Source of the DNA: Actinomycetota bacterium
GTDB taxonomy: Bacteria; Actinomycetota; Coriobacteriia; Anaerosomatales; Anaerosomataceae
Reading direction: 5' to 3'
Assembly (NCBI GenBank): GCA_009668945.1
Contig: SBEH01000006.1
Location: 1 to 64,000, forward strand
Length of the DNA stretch: 64,000 nucleotides
In this document: piece by piece, positions 24,636-33,081 of the stretch
Position numbering within the stretch: the first letter of the stretch is position 1
Layout of the letters: each line of letters starts with the position of its first letter
Program-made: the position numbers and the translations under genes
Notes under the pieces: generated by a model
Database searches by the model: none
What the model saw: only the letters and a program-made list of their open reading frames with translations
What the model was told of the DNA's origin: nothing

Positions 24636-25796
24636 TCAGCCCTTCACCACGCCGAACGGAATCAGCCGCACGCGCGGCTCCACGAGATCGCGCTGCCATC
24701 GCATGACGTCCTCGATGTCCTTGTAGGCCTCGGGCGCCTCCTCGGCCACGTCGCCCTTGTGCGTCTTGGCGAGTGCGACGTCGAGTTCCTCGAGCTCGCG
24801 AAGCACGCGGTCGCGCGGGAGCGCGCGCAGGGCGGCCTTGCGCCCCATCGCGCGTCCGGCGCCGTGGCTGCACGATTCGAACGAGTCCGGGTTGCCGAGG
24901 CCTTCGGCCACGTACGAGGCCGTGCCCATCGAGCCGGGGACGAGCACGGTGCCCACCGCGTGCACCGCGCCCTTGCGATGCACGACGACTTCGGTGCCGA
25001 AGTGCGTCTCGACCGCCGCGTAGTTGTGGTGGATGTCGGTCTGCGGGTCGGGCGTGGCACTGGGGAAGAGCCGCGAGAGCGCCTGCTGCGCCGCCTCGGC
25101 GATCAGCCGGCGGCTCTCTCGCGCGAAGCTGAGGCACCAGCCCATCACAGCGAGGTACTCCCGCCCCGCCGGCGTGTCGGTGCCGAGGTGCGCGAGGCCC
25201 CATTCGAGCGGCACCGGCGAGCCCTGGTCGCGATTCACGTCGCGCGCGAGACGGTCGTAGTGCTCGGCCATCTGCTTGCCCACGTTGCGCGAGCCGGTGT
25301 GCACCATCACCCACGCCACGCCGTCCGAATCGGCCTGCAGCTCGATGAAGTGATTGCCCCCGCCGAGTGAGCCCACTTGCCGTTCGGCCTTCTCGATCTC
25401 GTCGTGCAGCACGGGGACGTCGGGCACGCTGTCGAAGAGATCCGTGCGGTGCGTCTGGCTCGCCTTGTGCCAGTCGAAGCCCTGCGGCACGTCGCGCTGG
25501 ATCTGGTGGAGCACCGCCTCGCGATGCTGCTTCAGGTCGGCGACCGGGATGTTCGTGCGCCATGCCCGCACGCCGCAGCCGATGTCGAGGCCGACCGCGT
25601 GCGGGATCACCTGCCCGAGGGTGGCGAGCACGCCGCCGATGGGCATGCCGTAGCCCACGTGCGCGTCGGGCATGAGCGCGATGTGACGGAACGCGAACGG
25701 CAGGTTGGCGAGATTGCGCGTCTGCGCCAGCGTGGCCTCGTCGGCCGACTCACCCCACACGAGGATGGGGACGCGCTCGGTGGTGATGGCGAACAT
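24636..25796 (-). CDS. rtcB: RNA 3'-phosphate/5'-OH ligase RtcB
   Basis: 386 residues, short RtcB form. Joins 2',3'-cyclic phosphate or 3'-phosphate RNA to 5'-OH ends with GTP and Mn2+. Visible motifs are the metal-site Asp/Cys in GLDIGCGV, the GGGNHF segment, the metal His in HHNYA, and the guanylylated His (near 311) in SCSHGAGRAMGR. No archease or rtcA gene is next to it. On the same strand, 88 bases downstream, come mazE and mazF, with no clear terminator between. Confidence 0.95.
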   Translation of the reverse strand: MFAITTERVPILVWGESADEATLAQTRNLANLPFAFRHIALMPDAHVGYGMPIGGVLATLGQVIPHAVGLDIGCGVRAWRTNIPVADLKQHREAVLHQIQRDVPQGFDWHKASQTHRTDLFDSVPDVPVLHDEIEKAERQVGSLGGGNHFIELQADSDGVAWVMVHTGSRNVGKQMAEHYDRLARDVNRDQGSPVPLEWGLAHLGTDTPAGREYLAVMGWCLSFARESRRLIAEAAQQALSRLFPSATPDPQTDIHHNYAAVETHFGTEVVVHRKGAVHAVGTVLVPGSMGTASYVAEGLGNPDSFESCSHGAGRAMGRKAALRALPRDRVLRELEELDVALAKTHKGDVAEEAPEAYKDIEDVMRWQRDLVEPRVRLIPFGVVKG

Positions 25797-25917
25797 CGCG
25801 GGTGCCCTCCGAAGGAGTGTGTACCCGGGGAGACTAGGACAATGCCGCTACCAGATCTCCCGGCCTTGTGGGGGACCCCAATCGACCTCGCGCGGAGCCT
25901 CCGCCGAAGCGTGAGCC

Positions 25918-27219
25918 CTAGATCAGAAGAACCTCTTCAGGACGGCGATGCGCGACAAGCTGCGGATGCTGTTCGACCGCGGACCGCAGAAGCACGCTGA
26001 CATCGCCCCCGTAGTTCTCGTACGCCATGAGTCGAACTTCCTTGGCAAGTCGAAGCCCATGTACAAGCACCACGGGGTAGTCGTCCTCTATCATCTCAAG
26101 CTGAGCGCCTTTGCTGTACGTGCCGGTGGTCACGTAGGCGCCAATCCACCCTCGCTTCAGTCGAGCAACCACGCGGGAGAGCTGTTCAGCCGAGACGCTG
26201 CTTGTTGGCTTGATGCACTTCGCCTGCCCAAGTACGACCAGGTGAGTCGAGGCGTCCTCGCTTCCCGCATCGAGGCGTCCTACGAAATCGATCCCCCTGT
26301 CACTGCTCGGTTGCGTCAACCACCCCTCATGATACCTTCCGGTCCCGGCGCCTATCACCCGGCCGGCGACGGCAGACGCCAGAGACTCGAATGTGGCTTT
26401 CCTGCCATCAAATGCTCGGTAGACCGCGTCCAGGACTTGGCCTTCCGGCGATGATGGGGCCGGCAGTTGTTCTGCCTGCGTCATGATTCGGTTTCGGGCC
26501 ACCTGGCGCCGGATACGACGAAGCGCTGTGTTGCCCTCACGCACCCACGTTTGCCAACTCAGTGGCGCCATTCGCAGAACCTCTGAGTCAGTGCGCGTCG
26601 AGTCGCGACGCGCGTTGATCCACGCCCAATCGAGCGTCTCGTCCTCCGCTGCCAGATCGAGCAATGCGACGTCGAATACGTAGTTTGGATACGAGCGCTT
26701 CTCGCGTTCGTCCCACTGCACAATGAGCTGAGCCTGTTCAATCACGCCCAGACCGCAGAACTCAAGGTGGCCCTTCTGGACTCCCGCAACCGTTACCGCT
26801 CGGAAGATGACGAGGGGCGTAGCGCGAGCCCTGTCGAAGATCGATGCACTCTGGTGTAGCTGCAGCTCGCGATAGAGGGCGGCATTCCCTCGGGTCTCTC
26901 CGAGGGGTTTGGACGTAACGGCCTTGTGATCCCCAAAGTAGCGCACGTAACCGTGATCCAGGTCGAACACGTCGTGCCACGGCGTCGACGCGCTTCCGGC
27001 CTTCCAGGGGCTTGATCGAATGAGGATCGCCGGACAACGCACCTGCTCACCAACCGAAACGGCAGCTATCGGATTGATGCCAGCCTCAAGCGAAACAAGG
27101 CGTCCTCCTCCATACGTCACCGCGAAAATGTTGCGGAAGTCGCCGATTCGCTCCCGGAGCTTGCCCTCGTTTGGCTGCCGGAATGTCTCGTGCATTCGCA
27201 GACGTGTATCCACGCGCAC
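25918..27219 (-). CDS. AspBHI/MspJI-like modification-dependent restriction endonuclease
   Basis: 433 residues. The N-terminal half (about 25-230), including WHDVFDLDHGYVRYFGDHKA, resembles the SRA-like hemimethylated-DNA reader of AspBHI. The C-terminal half is an Mrr-type nuclease with Asp 311 (GIDFVG) and Gln332-Ala-Lys334 (GQAKC), the D-xn-QxK active site used by MspJI/Mrr enzymes. It would cut 5-methylcytosine-containing foreign DNA, as a stand-alone type IV/IIM defence. No methylase is adjacent, as expected. GTG 27219, 27213 and ATG 27195 are possible starts. Confidence 0.8.
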   Translation of the reverse strand: MRVDTRLRMHETFRQPNEGKLRERIGDFRNIFAVTYGGGRLVSLEAGINPIAAVSVGEQVRCPAILIRSSPWKAGSASTPWHDVFDLDHGYVRYFGDHKAVTSKPLGETRGNAALYRELQLHQSASIFDRARATPLVIFRAVTVAGVQKGHLEFCGLGVIEQAQLIVQWDEREKRSYPNYVFDVALLDLAAEDETLDWAWINARRDSTRTDSEVLRMAPLSWQTWVREGNTALRRIRRQVARNRIMTQAEQLPAPSSPEGQVLDAVYRAFDGRKATFESLASAVAGRVIGAGTGRYHEGWLTQPSSDRGIDFVGRLDAGSEDASTHLVVLGQAKCIKPTSSVSAEQLSRVVARLKRGWIGAYVTTGTYSKGAQLEMIEDDYPVVLVHGLRLAKEVRLMAYENYGGDVSVLLRSAVEQHPQLVAHRRPEEVLLI

Positions 27220-27339
27220 CCCCCGCCCGAGCCAACTCGACCTGCTGCAAGTATGTCACTTAGCCGCACGCCGCTGCGACAGGGGGAACCCGACTTGGGG
27301 ATCATCCGAACACGACCCTGGACAACTCGGAGGTGCCGG

Positions 27340-27537
27340 ATGCGGTGCTTGAAGTGTGGAGCCGACCTCCACGTCAACAACTCGCTTACATACACCGAGC
27401 ACTACCAGGCGCGGCTAAGTGACGATGGCGCCAGCCGCGCGACCGTGGAGCCGCACTCGGACTCAATCGAAAGCTCGGCCTGCTGCGCAAAGTGCGGCGC
27501 CGCCGTGGAGTATGAGGACGTCGACTTCATGAGCTGA
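27340..27537 (+). CDS. Small double-CxxC zinc-ribbon protein
   Basis: 65 residues from ATG 27340, with GGAGGT (27329-27334) 5 bases upstream. CLKCG near the N-terminus and CCAKCG near the C-terminus could bind one zinc ion; a His and acidic residues lie between. Function unknown. It is divergent from the restriction enzyme and 51 bases before a lipoprotein gene. Confidence 0.65.
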   Translation: MRCLKCGADLHVNNSLTYTEHYQARLSDDGASRATVEPHSDSIESSACCAKCGAAVEYEDVDFMS

Positions 27538-27588
27538 GTAGCGCACTCGCATGACTGCGGGTACACACTCCCGCAGGGGGTGTTCGCC

Positions 27589-28116
27589 ATGCCGCGTCGT
27601 CGTCTGCTGTTCGTCCTTCTCGCGCTCGCTCTCGCCGCCTTCTCTTTCGGCTGCTTCGTCACGGATTCCGGTCCTGAGAGGACCCAACCCCCTCCGGTCC
27701 GGGTCCGCGACGAAGCCGAGGGACCCGTCGAGGACGTCGACTTCTCCCACCTCAACGGCCGCTGGGCCTCTGAGACCACGCTCATCGACATCGACAACGA
27801 GGAGTTCTGGTTCCTCGGCGACAAGCCGAGCGCACAGTGGGAGTGCACGGTGAATGGCGCCGAGATGCAGATGCAGACCGTGGACAACCTCTACACCGGC
27901 GTCCTCAAGCCGCGCGGCGACACGCAGTGGGTGTACGAGGGGCTCGCCCAGTACACCGACGAGGACGGCGCCAGCTGGACGAGCACGATGCTGATCAACG
28001 CCGTGCAGCAGGACGACGACCACTTCTCGGGCGAGTTCGAAGCGTCGATCGACTCGGACGCAGACGGCCACCTCTACACCGGCAGGTGGGAGTTCACCGC
28101 GGAGCGGATGGAGTAG
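27589..28116 (+). CDS. Putative lipoprotein of unknown function
   Basis: 175 residues. An Arg-rich N-terminus, a hydrophobic core and FSFGC (Cys about 22) suggest a lipoprotein signal. A proline-rich linker (about 30-45) follows, then a beta-rich domain with repeated Trp, Gly and acidic residues (FSHLNGRW-type opening, GRWEFTAERME close), possibly a lipocalin-like barrel. A GTG at 27580 is an alternative start. No specific function assigned. Confidence 0.7.
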   Translation: MPRRRLLFVLLALALAAFSFGCFVTDSGPERTQPPPVRVRDEAEGPVEDVDFSHLNGRWASETTLIDIDNEEFWFLGDKPSAQWECTVNGAEMQMQTVDNLYTGVLKPRGDTQWVYEGLAQYTDEDGASWTSTMLINAVQQDDDHFSGEFEASIDSDADGHLYTGRWEFTAERME

Positions 28117-28142
28117 CCGAGTGCCTCGGGTACATTCTCCGC

Positions 28143-28883
28143 ATGGACCATTCCGCCGCAATCGTCGAGATCGCCGGACGTGACAGCGTCGCCGCAGCTG
28201 TGCTCGCCGCGCGCGAGCACAGGTTCCGCACGCTCGTGCCCACGATCGCGTTCACGGGCACAGAGACCGGCGACCGCGAAGCGCCGCTGCGCGCCGTCGA
28301 TGTCCTGCGAGCGATCCTCGGCGAGCGTGTAGACGTCCGCGATCCGGTTGCGCTTTCGGACACCGCGCTCTGGTCCGCGATGAACGCGCGGCCCGCCGGC
28401 GAGCTGCTGCAGCGGTTCGGCGTGTGCTCGCCGTGCCTCGCCTGTCACCTCTACCTGCACCTCCTGCGCGTGCCGCTCGCGTGGTCGCACGGAAACGCGC
28501 CCGTGATCTCGGGCGAGCGCGACTCGCACGACGGCCGCATCAAGCTCTCGCAGACGCCTGCGAGCATCGACGCGGCCACGCGCGTGATGGCGCACGCGGG
28601 CGTAGAGCTGCTGCAGCCGGTGCGCGCTGCTTCCGGCGCCGAGATCGCCGAACTCGTCGGCAGCCTCTGGAATGACGATGCCGAGCAGCTAGGCTGTCAG
28701 CTCTCCGGCAACTACATGGACTTCGACGGCAGCGTCAACTACGACGAGGCCGGCTATTCGCGCTACCTTGCCGGGTACTTCGAGCCTGTCGGGCGCGCGG
28801 TGATCGACGCGTGGCGCGCCGAGCGCGACGGGGCGCCGGCGACCGAATTCAACGCCGTCGTGCGGCGCGTGCTCGAGGGGTAA
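28143..28883 (+). CDS. PP-loop-like protein with CxxC motif, function unknown
   Basis: 246 residues. The N-terminus VEIAGRDSVAAAVLAA resembles the PP-loop (SGGxDS) of ATP pyrophosphatases, with AGRDS in place of SGGxDS. CSPCLACH (about 98-105) could hold a metal or carry thiol chemistry, and HGNAPVISGERDSHDGRIKLSQ follows. The layout recalls tRNA-thiolation or nucleotide alpha-hydrolase enzymes, but the family is not recognised. There is no strong ribosome site near ATG 28143. Confidence 0.6.
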   Translation: MDHSAAIVEIAGRDSVAAAVLAAREHRFRTLVPTIAFTGTETGDREAPLRAVDVLRAILGERVDVRDPVALSDTALWSAMNARPAGELLQRFGVCSPCLACHLYLHLLRVPLAWSHGNAPVISGERDSHDGRIKLSQTPASIDAATRVMAHAGVELLQPVRAASGAEIAELVGSLWNDDAEQLGCQLSGNYMDFDGSVNYDEAGYSRYLAGYFEPVGRAVIDAWRAERDGAPATEFNAVVRRVLEG

Positions 28884-29018
28884 GAACAGCCCGTTTCACT
28901 CCGGTTCGGCTCGCGTTCGACTCCGATTGCACTCCATCTGCAATGCTGCACTCGCCGGCTCGCAGAAGGAGGTGCTATCATTATGCAATCATCGGTCGCC
29001 GCAAGGAGTCGTGACATC

Positions 29019-29255
29019 ATGGCCGACCTGCTGGTTCGCAACGTCCCCGCAACCCTGATGGAACGCCTGAAGGCGCAAGCGCAGCGCAATGACCGCTCGG
29101 CGCAGAAGGAGGCACTGGCAGTCCTAGAGTCGGGCACGCGGCTGACGAAGAGCGAGTGGTTGAAGCTCGCGGACGAACTGCGAGAAGAGTCCAAGGAATG
29201 GGGACCGCTCGCTGACAGCACGGAACTCATTCGCGAAGATCGCGATACTAGATGA
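29019..29255 (+). CDS. FitA-like antitoxin, second module
   Basis: 78 residues: MADLLVRNVPATLMERLKAQ is a FitA-type ribbon-helix-helix start and the tail STELIREDRDTR closely matches the antitoxin at 21542. AAGGAG (29003-29008) precedes ATG 29019; an in-frame ATG at 28983 with AAGGAGG upstream is also possible. Stop and toxin start overlap (ATGA). Confidence 0.85.
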   Translation: MADLLVRNVPATLMERLKAQAQRNDRSAQKEALAVLESGTRLTKSEWLKLADELREESKEWGPLADSTELIREDRDTR

Positions 29256-29665
29256 ATGCGGTCGTCCCGGACGCATCGGTTCTGATCAAGACGGTTGTGA
29301 TCGAGCGCGGCTCCGAGGCGGCCACTCGGCTGATACGCGAAGCCCCGTTGTTGGTGGCTCCCGCGCACGTCTACGCCGAATGCGCTAATGCCCTGTGGAG
29401 GCGCGCTCACCGGCGCCTGGCTTCGAGTGATGCCGTGATGGCCAGGTTGGCCGGCATCTTCGCACTTCCGATGGAGGCGGACGACCTCGAAGACATGACG
29501 CCCACCGCGCTGTCGCTCGCCCTCGAGTTCGACCACCCGGTCTACGACTGCTACTACATTGCGGCGGCCGTCCAGAACGACGCCACGCTCGCCACGGCAG
29601 ACGAGCGCCTGTACGACCTCGCGCAGCGCGTGGGTCTTGGCGACCGCGCAATCCTAGTGCGCTAG
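29252..29665 (+). CDS. PIN-domain toxin, second module
   Basis: 137 residues with the PIN acidic set: VPDASVLIKTV (Asp), AECANALWR (Glu), VYDCYYIAAA (Asp) and ATADERL (Asp). An Mg2+-dependent RNase toxin paired with the preceding antitoxin. Only about a third of residues look identical to the toxin at 21769, so the two pairs are distant paralogues rather than a recent duplication. Confidence 0.87.
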   Translation: MNAVVPDASVLIKTVVIERGSEAATRLIREAPLLVAPAHVYAECANALWRRAHRRLASSDAVMARLAGIFALPMEADDLEDMTPTALSLALEFDHPVYDCYYIAAAVQNDATLATADERLYDLAQRVGLGDRAILVR

Positions 29666-29677
29666 AACGCTACGCCG

Positions 29678-30115
29678 CTACAGCTCGCTCGTGCACGCCG
29701 GGCAGCGAGAGGCCTCGAGCGCGATCTCGGACTTGCAGTACTGGCACTCCTTGACAGTGGCCGCTTCCTCCTCCTGCCTGCGAAGCCGGTTCATGACCTT
29801 CACGACCATGAAGATCGCAAACGCCACAATCAAGAAGTTGATGATGGTGTTGATGAACGCACCGTAGCTCATGACCACCGCGCCGGCCTCGGCCGCTGCC
29901 GCGGGCGTCGCGTAGGGCGCCGCGGTGACGCCCTCTTTGATGACCCACATCTTGCTCGCGAAGTCGACTCCGCCGAGCAGCGCGCCGACTGGCGGCATGA
30001 TGACGTCCTTCACCAGCGAGTTCACGACGCCGCCGAATGCGCCGCCCATGATCACACCGATGGCGAGGTCGATCATGTTGCCCTTGATGGCAAACTCCTT
30101 GAACTCCTTGAACAT
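29678..30115 (-). CDS. mscL: Large-conductance mechanosensitive channel with zinc-ribbon tail
   Basis: 145 residues. [37 protein letters not shown] is the MscL N-terminal helix and first membrane helix, and the second helix (about 83-110) is followed by [12 protein letters not shown]. The channel opens at high membrane tension to release osmolytes. Oddly, the C-terminus continues into [18 protein letters not shown], a zinc ribbon not found in ordinary MscL, where a helical bundle is usual. GGAGGAGGGGCG precedes ATG 30115. Confidence 0.95.
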   Translation of the reverse strand: MFKEFKEFAIKGNMIDLAIGVIMGGAFGGVVNSLVKDVIMPPVGALLGGVDFASKMWVIKEGVTAAPYATPAAAAEAGAVVMSYGAFINTIINFLIVAFAIFMVVKVMNRLRRQEEEAATVKECQYCKSEIALEASRCPACTSEL

Positions 30116-30139
30116 CGCCCCTCCTCCATACGGAAGACA

Positions 30140-30925
30140 TCACGGCTTACGTGCGAGCACCACCAGGTGCCGGTTGCGGAACGCGACAAGCTCGCCGTCC
30201 TCCCACTCGGGCTCGAGCCAGCGGCGCATGCCGGCCGGCGCCTCGTCCATCATCTGGCACAACTCTCCGATACACGCGTCATCGCAGCCCTGGCGTTGCG
30301 TCCACTCGGCGAAATCGAGCTGCTTGTCCACAAGCTCGTGCCGCTCGACGTGCAGACCGGCGCGCTCGATCAGCGTGATCCAGCCCTCCTTGCTGTACGA
30401 CTGGTTGTGACTCGCGTCCCGCACGCGCTCGAACGTGTCGTTGAACACCGCCGACGTAGGCTCCGGCGGTAGCGTCTGGTCCTGAAAGCCGAATCGCCCG
30501 CCGGGCTTGAGCACGCGCATGACCTCGGCGAAGAACGCCGGCGCGTCGGGGAAGTGGTGTGCGGCGATTCGGCAGGCGACGATGTCGAAGCTGGCGTCCG
30601 CGTACGGCAGAGCGTCGGCCTCGCCGACTGCGAAGGCAGCGGTGCAGTCGTTGGCGGCGAGCAGTGCGGCAGCCGCGTCCAACATCTCGGGCGTGAGATC
30701 GCACGCGTCCACATCAGCGCCGGTGCGCGCGAGCGCGAGCGCCACGTGCCCGCCGCCGGTGGCAACGTCGAGCGCATGCTCGGCGGGCTTGGGCTCGAGC
30801 CACGCGACGAGGAGATCGAGGTCGGGCCCCGCTGCGTGAGGAGCGCTCTCGCGGTAGTCGCTGGCTCTCGGCGCGAATCGCTCGCGAGAGAGCGCTTTCT
30901 GCTCGTCGACCGATCTGTCCGCCAT
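30140..30925 (-). CDS. SAM-dependent methyltransferase (UbiE/type 11 fold)
   Basis: 261 residues. Motif I ALDVATGGGHVALAL, an acidic residue at the end of strand 2 (VDACDLTPEML), and post-motif II ALPYADASFDIVACRIAAHHFPD define a class I methyltransferase. It is closest to ubiquinone/menaquinone-type or 7-class cytosolic enzymes; the substrate is unknown. An ATG at 30976 or 30964 is possible but lacks conserved sequence. Confidence 0.85.
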   Translation of the reverse strand: MADRSVDEQKALSRERFAPRASDYRESAPHAAGPDLDLLVAWLEPKPAEHALDVATGGGHVALALARTGADVDACDLTPEMLDAAAALLAANDCTAAFAVGEADALPYADASFDIVACRIAAHHFPDAPAFFAEVMRVLKPGGRFGFQDQTLPPEPTSAVFNDTFERVRDASHNQSYSKEGWITLIERAGLHVERHELVDKQLDFAEWTQRQGCDDACIGELCQMMDEAPAGMRRWLEPEWEDGELVAFRNRHLVVLARKP

Positions 30926-31023
30926 GCCGGATCCCCCGTCGTCGCTCCGCACATTCGCCCCCATCCCCTGTGACATACTAGCCCCAGTGGTCCTGCGCGC
31001 GCACGCGCGGCATGGAGGTGAAC

Positions 31024-32331
31024 GTGGGCGGATACGAAGGCGCGCGACGGCCAATCGTACTCGTGGTGCCCGACGGCGCCGGCGACCGCCAGCACGCCTC
31101 TCTCGACGGGCTCACGCCGATCGAGGCCGCCGAAACGCCGAACCTGGATGCACTCGCTACTCTTGGCCGCTGCGGGCTGCTGTATCCGGTCGGCCCCGGC
31201 CTCGCCCCAAGCTCGCATCAAGCGCACTTCGCGCTCTTCGGGTACGCCGAGAGCGAGTTCCCGGGCCGCGGACTGCTGGAAGCGCTCGGCGAGGACATGC
31301 CTCCCGCCCCCGGCGAGGTCGTGTTGCGCGCCAATCTCGCGGGCGTGAGCGAGCGCGACGGCCTGCTCTGGATCGACGATCGCCCCGACCCGCGCACGGG
31401 CGAGGCCGGACTCGGCAACATCTCGCTCGACGCCGAGCTTGCGGGCGTGGACTTGCGCTTCGTGCACACCGGCGCGCTGCAGGGCTTGCTGTTTCTGCAC
31501 TCTGCCGACGGCGCGCCGCTCTCCCACCACGTCAGCGACGCCGACCCGCTGCATGCCGACGCCGCCGTCCTCGAAGTGCTGCCGCTCGAGGAGGCGCCCG
31601 ACCGCGAGGCCGCCTCGCGCACCGCCCGTGCGGTCAACGCGTGGATCCGCCACTCGCGCACCGTCCTCGCGGGAAGACCGCTCGACGCGATGCTCGCGAA
31701 GTGGGCGGGCTCGCCAGCGACGTTCACGCCCTTCACCGCGCGCTTCGGCATGCGCGGCGTCTGCCTAGGCAGCGGGCCGCTCTACCGCGGGCTTGCCGCC
31801 GCCATCGGGCTGGAGCACCGCGAATTCGGGACAGCGAGCGACGCCGAGGCCGACGTGCGCGTACGCGTTGAGGCCACGCTCGAGCTACTCGCCGAGGGCT
31901 ACGAGTTCGTCCACCTGCACACGAAGCGCACCGACATGGCGGGCCACAAGAAGGACCCGGCCCGCAAGACCGAGATCGTCGCCGCGGTGGACCGCGCTCT
32001 CGCGCCGCTCGTGCCGCTCGTGGAGCGCGGCGATATCGTGGTCGCGGTGTGCCCGGACCATCAGACTCCGTCGGCGGGGCCGCTCTACCACGGAGGCGGC
32101 TCCGTGCCGCTGCTGATCGCCGGAGGCGCGGCCGGCACCGACGACGTCCAAGCCTACGGCGAGACCACGTGTTCGCGCGGGTCGCTAGGCGTGCTTCGCG
32201 GAACCGACGTGCTGCCGCTTGCGCTCGACGCCGCCGACCGCTCGGCGTTCCTCGCGGACCGCATCACGGGCGTACGTGCCCTCGGCGTGCCGCGGCCCGA
32301 AGACCTGCGAGGCCTCCGGGCCGCAGAGTAG
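31024..32331 (+). CDS. apgM: Cofactor-independent phosphoglycerate mutase (archaeal ApgM type)
   Basis: 435 residues. Interconverts 2- and 3-phosphoglycerate in glycolysis/gluconeogenesis. Alkaline-phosphatase-superfamily metal and nucleophile sites are seen in VVPDGAGD (Asp), SSHQAHFALFGY (Ser region), HLHTKRTDMAGHKKD and CPDHQTPS. This is the ApgM branch common in archaea and found in some anaerobic bacteria, not the longer GpmI. GGAGGTGA (31014-31021) favours GTG 31024; ATG 31012 is the alternative. Confidence 0.9.
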   Translation: MGGYEGARRPIVLVVPDGAGDRQHASLDGLTPIEAAETPNLDALATLGRCGLLYPVGPGLAPSSHQAHFALFGYAESEFPGRGLLEALGEDMPPAPGEVVLRANLAGVSERDGLLWIDDRPDPRTGEAGLGNISLDAELAGVDLRFVHTGALQGLLFLHSADGAPLSHHVSDADPLHADAAVLEVLPLEEAPDREAASRTARAVNAWIRHSRTVLAGRPLDAMLAKWAGSPATFTPFTARFGMRGVCLGSGPLYRGLAAAIGLEHREFGTASDAEADVRVRVEATLELLAEGYEFVHLHTKRTDMAGHKKDPARKTEIVAAVDRALAPLVPLVERGDIVVAVCPDHQTPSAGPLYHGGGSVPLLIAGGAAGTDDVQAYGETTCSRGSLGVLRGTDVLPLALDAADRSAFLADRITGVRALGVPRPEDLRGLRAAE

Positions 32332-32363
32332 GCCGATCGCCTGCAGCAGGTGACTCGCCGAGG

Positions 32364-33074
32364 TTACCCGGTGATGCGCGCAGCGCGGAACGCCGCTCGC
32401 AGCCCCTCGAACGAGAGCTCCGGCATCTCGAGAGTGGCCGTGCGGCGGCCGATCTCCTCGAGCGAATGCGAATCGGAGGAGGCGATGTGCGCGATGGCGA
32501 GTCCGTTCCGGAAGTTGCCTCGGCTGGAGTGGTCGATGAGCTCGATTGCGGAGATGTACTCGCACTCGGCCAGATGGTGAACGAGATCGGAATCGATGAA
32601 GCGGTACTCACCGAACGTGCGATCCACGTGGCCGAGGTGACAGAGGCCGCCGGCGTCGTGGACAAGCCGCGCGACATCGCACGGATCGCGGTCGATGCCG
32701 AAGAACGGCAGTTCGTCGAGCGGCGCTACGGGCGCGCGCAGACCGAGCGCGCCCAGCAGCGCGTCGAAGCGCGCGGTTTCGCCCCCGGGCGGGAAGAGCG
32801 CCACCAGATGCGTCTCTTCCCCCGCGTGGCGTACGCGCAGCTCAGCCCCGGGAACCACGAACAGCGTGCGGCCGGTCTCGGCGGACACCTCTTGGGCCGC
32901 CGCGACGACCAGCTGCCCGTACTCGACACTCCAGTGGTCGGCGATGCCCCATACGTCAATCCCGCATGCCAGCGCGCGCTCGACGATCTGCCGGGGCGTG
33001 GTGGCAAGATCGCCACGGTAGTCGCTCGGGATGAAGGGGGTGTGGTTGTGCAGGTCGACGACGTAGCGGGGCAT
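32364..33074 (-). CDS. PHP-domain phosphoesterase
   Basis: 236 residues. Metal ligands typical of PHP domains are present: DLHNHTPF (HxH), GIADHWS, GAELRVRHAGEETHLVALF (Glu, His), LCHLGHVDR and ASSDSH. Related proteins include RNase AM/TrpH-type 5'-3' exonucleases and histidinol phosphatase, so the substrate is uncertain. The stop of pheA lies 8 bases upstream, so the three genes from the cyclase onward form one minus-strand operon. Confidence 0.85.
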   Translation of the reverse strand: MPRYVVDLHNHTPFIPSDYRGDLATTPRQIVERALACGIDVWGIADHWSVEYGQLVVAAAQEVSAETGRTLFVVPGAELRVRHAGEETHLVALFPPGGETARFDALLGALGLRAPVAPLDELPFFGIDRDPCDVARLVHDAGGLCHLGHVDRTFGEYRFIDSDLVHHLAECEYISAIELIDHSSRGNFRNGLAIAHIASSDSHSLEEIGRRTATLEMPELSFEGLRAAFRAARITG

Positions 33075-33081
33075 TCGGTTC

